Shown here: positions 62,757 through 64,000 of the stretch, in pieces
Layout of the letters: each line of letters begins with the position of its first letter
Position numbering within the stretch: the stretch's first letter is position 1
Source: Butyrivibrio sp.
GTDB lineage: Bacteria; Bacillota; Clostridia; Lachnospirales; Lachnospiraceae
Assembly: GCA_015056495.1 (NCBI GenBank)
Contig: SVGC01000008.1
Location: forward strand, 62,001-126,000
Direction: 5' to 3'
DNA: 64,000 nt
Notes under the pieces: generated by a model
What the model was told of the DNA's origin: nothing
The model's input: the letters and a program-made list of their open reading frames with translations, nothing else
The model's database searches: none
Position numbers and translations under genes: made by a program

Positions 62757-64000
62757 ATGGACAAGATAAATCATATCAGACAGCTCTTTTATGAGCAAGG
62801 TCTTGATATTCCTGCCATCATTGCAGAGACCGGTCACGATCGTAAGACCATAGTCAAATATCTCGATATGACCGATTTCAACCTGCCGGAACCAGAACCA
62901 TCAGATCCGGAGGCTATATGTCCAAAACTGGACCGTTTCAAGCCAATCATCGACAGCTGGTTACTTGATGATCAGAAAGCTCCACATAAGCAGCGTCATA
63001 CGCTAAGCGAGTCTATAAAAGACTCAAAAAAGAAGTTGAAGGCTTTGACTGCTCTTATCGTCTTGTGGCCCAGTATGTTGCCTTCAAAAAGAAACAGATG
63101 CACCTTGATAAACAAAAAGGATTCATCCCACTCATCCATTTCCCAGGAGAAGCCCAAGCTGATTTCGGGGCTGCTGTTTTCTATGAGAACAGCATGCGGT
63201 GTGAAGGCAAATACCTTGTACTATCATTTCCACACAGTAATGCAGGTTTTCCTCAGCTCATGTACGGTGAAAATGCCGAGTGTTTCATGGAAGGCATGAT
63301 TGCCATCTTCAAGCACATAGGTGGTGTTCCTACAGAGATATGGTTTGATAACACCTCTACCATCGTTACCAAGATCATGAAGGATGGCCAGCGAAGTATA
63401 ACCGACAAGTTCCTTCGTTTCAGTAACCACTACGGATTCAGCTTTAAATTCATGAACCCAGAGTCAGGTAATGAAAAAGGCAACGTTGAGAATAAGGTCA
63501 ACTACTCAAGGCATAACTTCCTTGTTCCGATACCGCGGTTCATTAAACTGGCAGACCAGAACAGACAGCTTCTAAAGGAAGCTGATGAGGACTTTGACAG
63601 AGAGCATTACCGACACGAAGGTGTTACTATCAGGAGCCTTTTTGAAGAAGATAAGAAGGTTCTTCATCCTCTCCCTGATACCGACTTTGACTATGCAAGA
63701 TACGAAGTAGCAAAGACCGATAAGTGGGGAAGATTTACTCTTGAAGCTGGTAAGCATGAATACTCTGTATCTCCTGAACATTCATGCAGCTCTGTATGGC
63801 TCAAGATCACCTCTAACGAGGTCTGTGTGATGGATATGGAACATAATCCGATAGTCACGCACAGAAGGCTTTATGGAGACCGTAAGCAGTCATCCATGGA
63901 TTGGGTACCATATCTCAGAACCATATCCAGAAAGCCTCGTTCTTTGTTCAACAGTGGCATTTATGACATGATGCCTGCCTCAATGCAGGAGTATGTCAGA
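62757..64000 (+). pseudogene. istA: IS21-family transposase IstA, frameshifted and cut by window edge
   Basis: The first frame reads NHIRQLFYEQGLDIPAIIAE and DRKTIVKYLD (HTH), to KAPHKQRHT. Then a one-base loss near 63000 shifts the frame. The continuation, AKRVYKRLKKEVEGFDCSYR, FPGEAQADFGAA (first Asp), VPTEIWFDNTST (second Asp) and NPESGNEKGNVENKV (Glu), is the IstA DDE domain. The C-terminal part runs past 64000. ATG 62757 has AGGAGT ten bases in front. IstB, if present, is outside. Confidence 0.8.

Overview
The window looks like a chromosomal segment of a low-to-moderate G+C anaerobic Firmicute, most likely a Lachnospiraceae member of the Butyrivibrio/Pseudobutyrivibrio type. This is an inference from Firmicute-type AGGAGG ribosome binding sites, sigma-A-like promoters, rubrerythrin and rubredoxin proteins, and transposon families (DUF6431/DDE/ExeA-type, IS1634-like, IS21) that I associate with rumen and gut clostridia. 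No rRNA, tRNA or CRISPR array was seen.

1-29.6 kb is a large surface-glycan locus, almost entirely on the minus strand. It encodes the front end of a CDP-3,6-dideoxyhexose-type pathway: RfbF (glucose-1-phosphate cytidylyltransferase), RfbG (CDP-glucose 4,6-dehydratase) and RfbH (PLP/Fe-S 3-dehydrase). It also has a nucleotide-sugar epimerase cut by the window edge, an FAD sugar-mutase-like oxidoreductase, four GT2 glycosyltransferases (one fused to GtrA), a WecG/TagA transferase with an unusual membrane domain, a Wzx-type flippase, a radical SAM/SPASM enzyme, and seven very large polytopic membrane proteins resembling GT-C glycosyltransferases. A secreted SGNH hydrolase lipoprotein is the one plus-strand gene. 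A HipA-like kinase sits inside the locus. Two copies of a roughly 68-bp palindrome precede rfbG and rfbF.

29.6-38.2 kb starts with a PsiE-like protein and rubrerythrin. A Septu-like pair follows (ATPase plus HNH nuclease), then an unknown membrane protein, a Rieske/flavin reductase/rubredoxin three-domain fusion with a frameshifted 4Fe-4S gene behind it, and an ABC-type ATPase overlapping a Toprim-like protein (PARIS/RloAB/AbiL-like).

38.3-50.4 kb alternates IS debris with conflict-type genes: a degraded IS1634-like element, a large HD plus Hsp90-like ATPase protein, a HEPN/AbiU2-like protein with a possible poly-A frameshift, a TIR-like (DUF1863) protein with a four-helix membrane partner and a divergent XRE regulator, and a eukaryote-like protein kinase. 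Remnants of a macro domain, a glycosyltransferase and an IS5-type transposase lie between them.

50.4-64 kb holds a TnsB/TnsC-like transposon, a 5' fragment of a group II intron, and a three-gene module: IetA-like AAA+ ATPase, IetS-like subtilase and a 681-aa membrane protein with a possible PIN-like motif. This module lies between two fragments of what looks like one tyrosine recombinase gene. A zinc-ribbon membrane protein, two small unknown genes and a frameshifted IS21 istA running off the window complete the region. Overall, 30-61 kb reads as a dense defence island built by repeated insertion next to a variable glycan locus.
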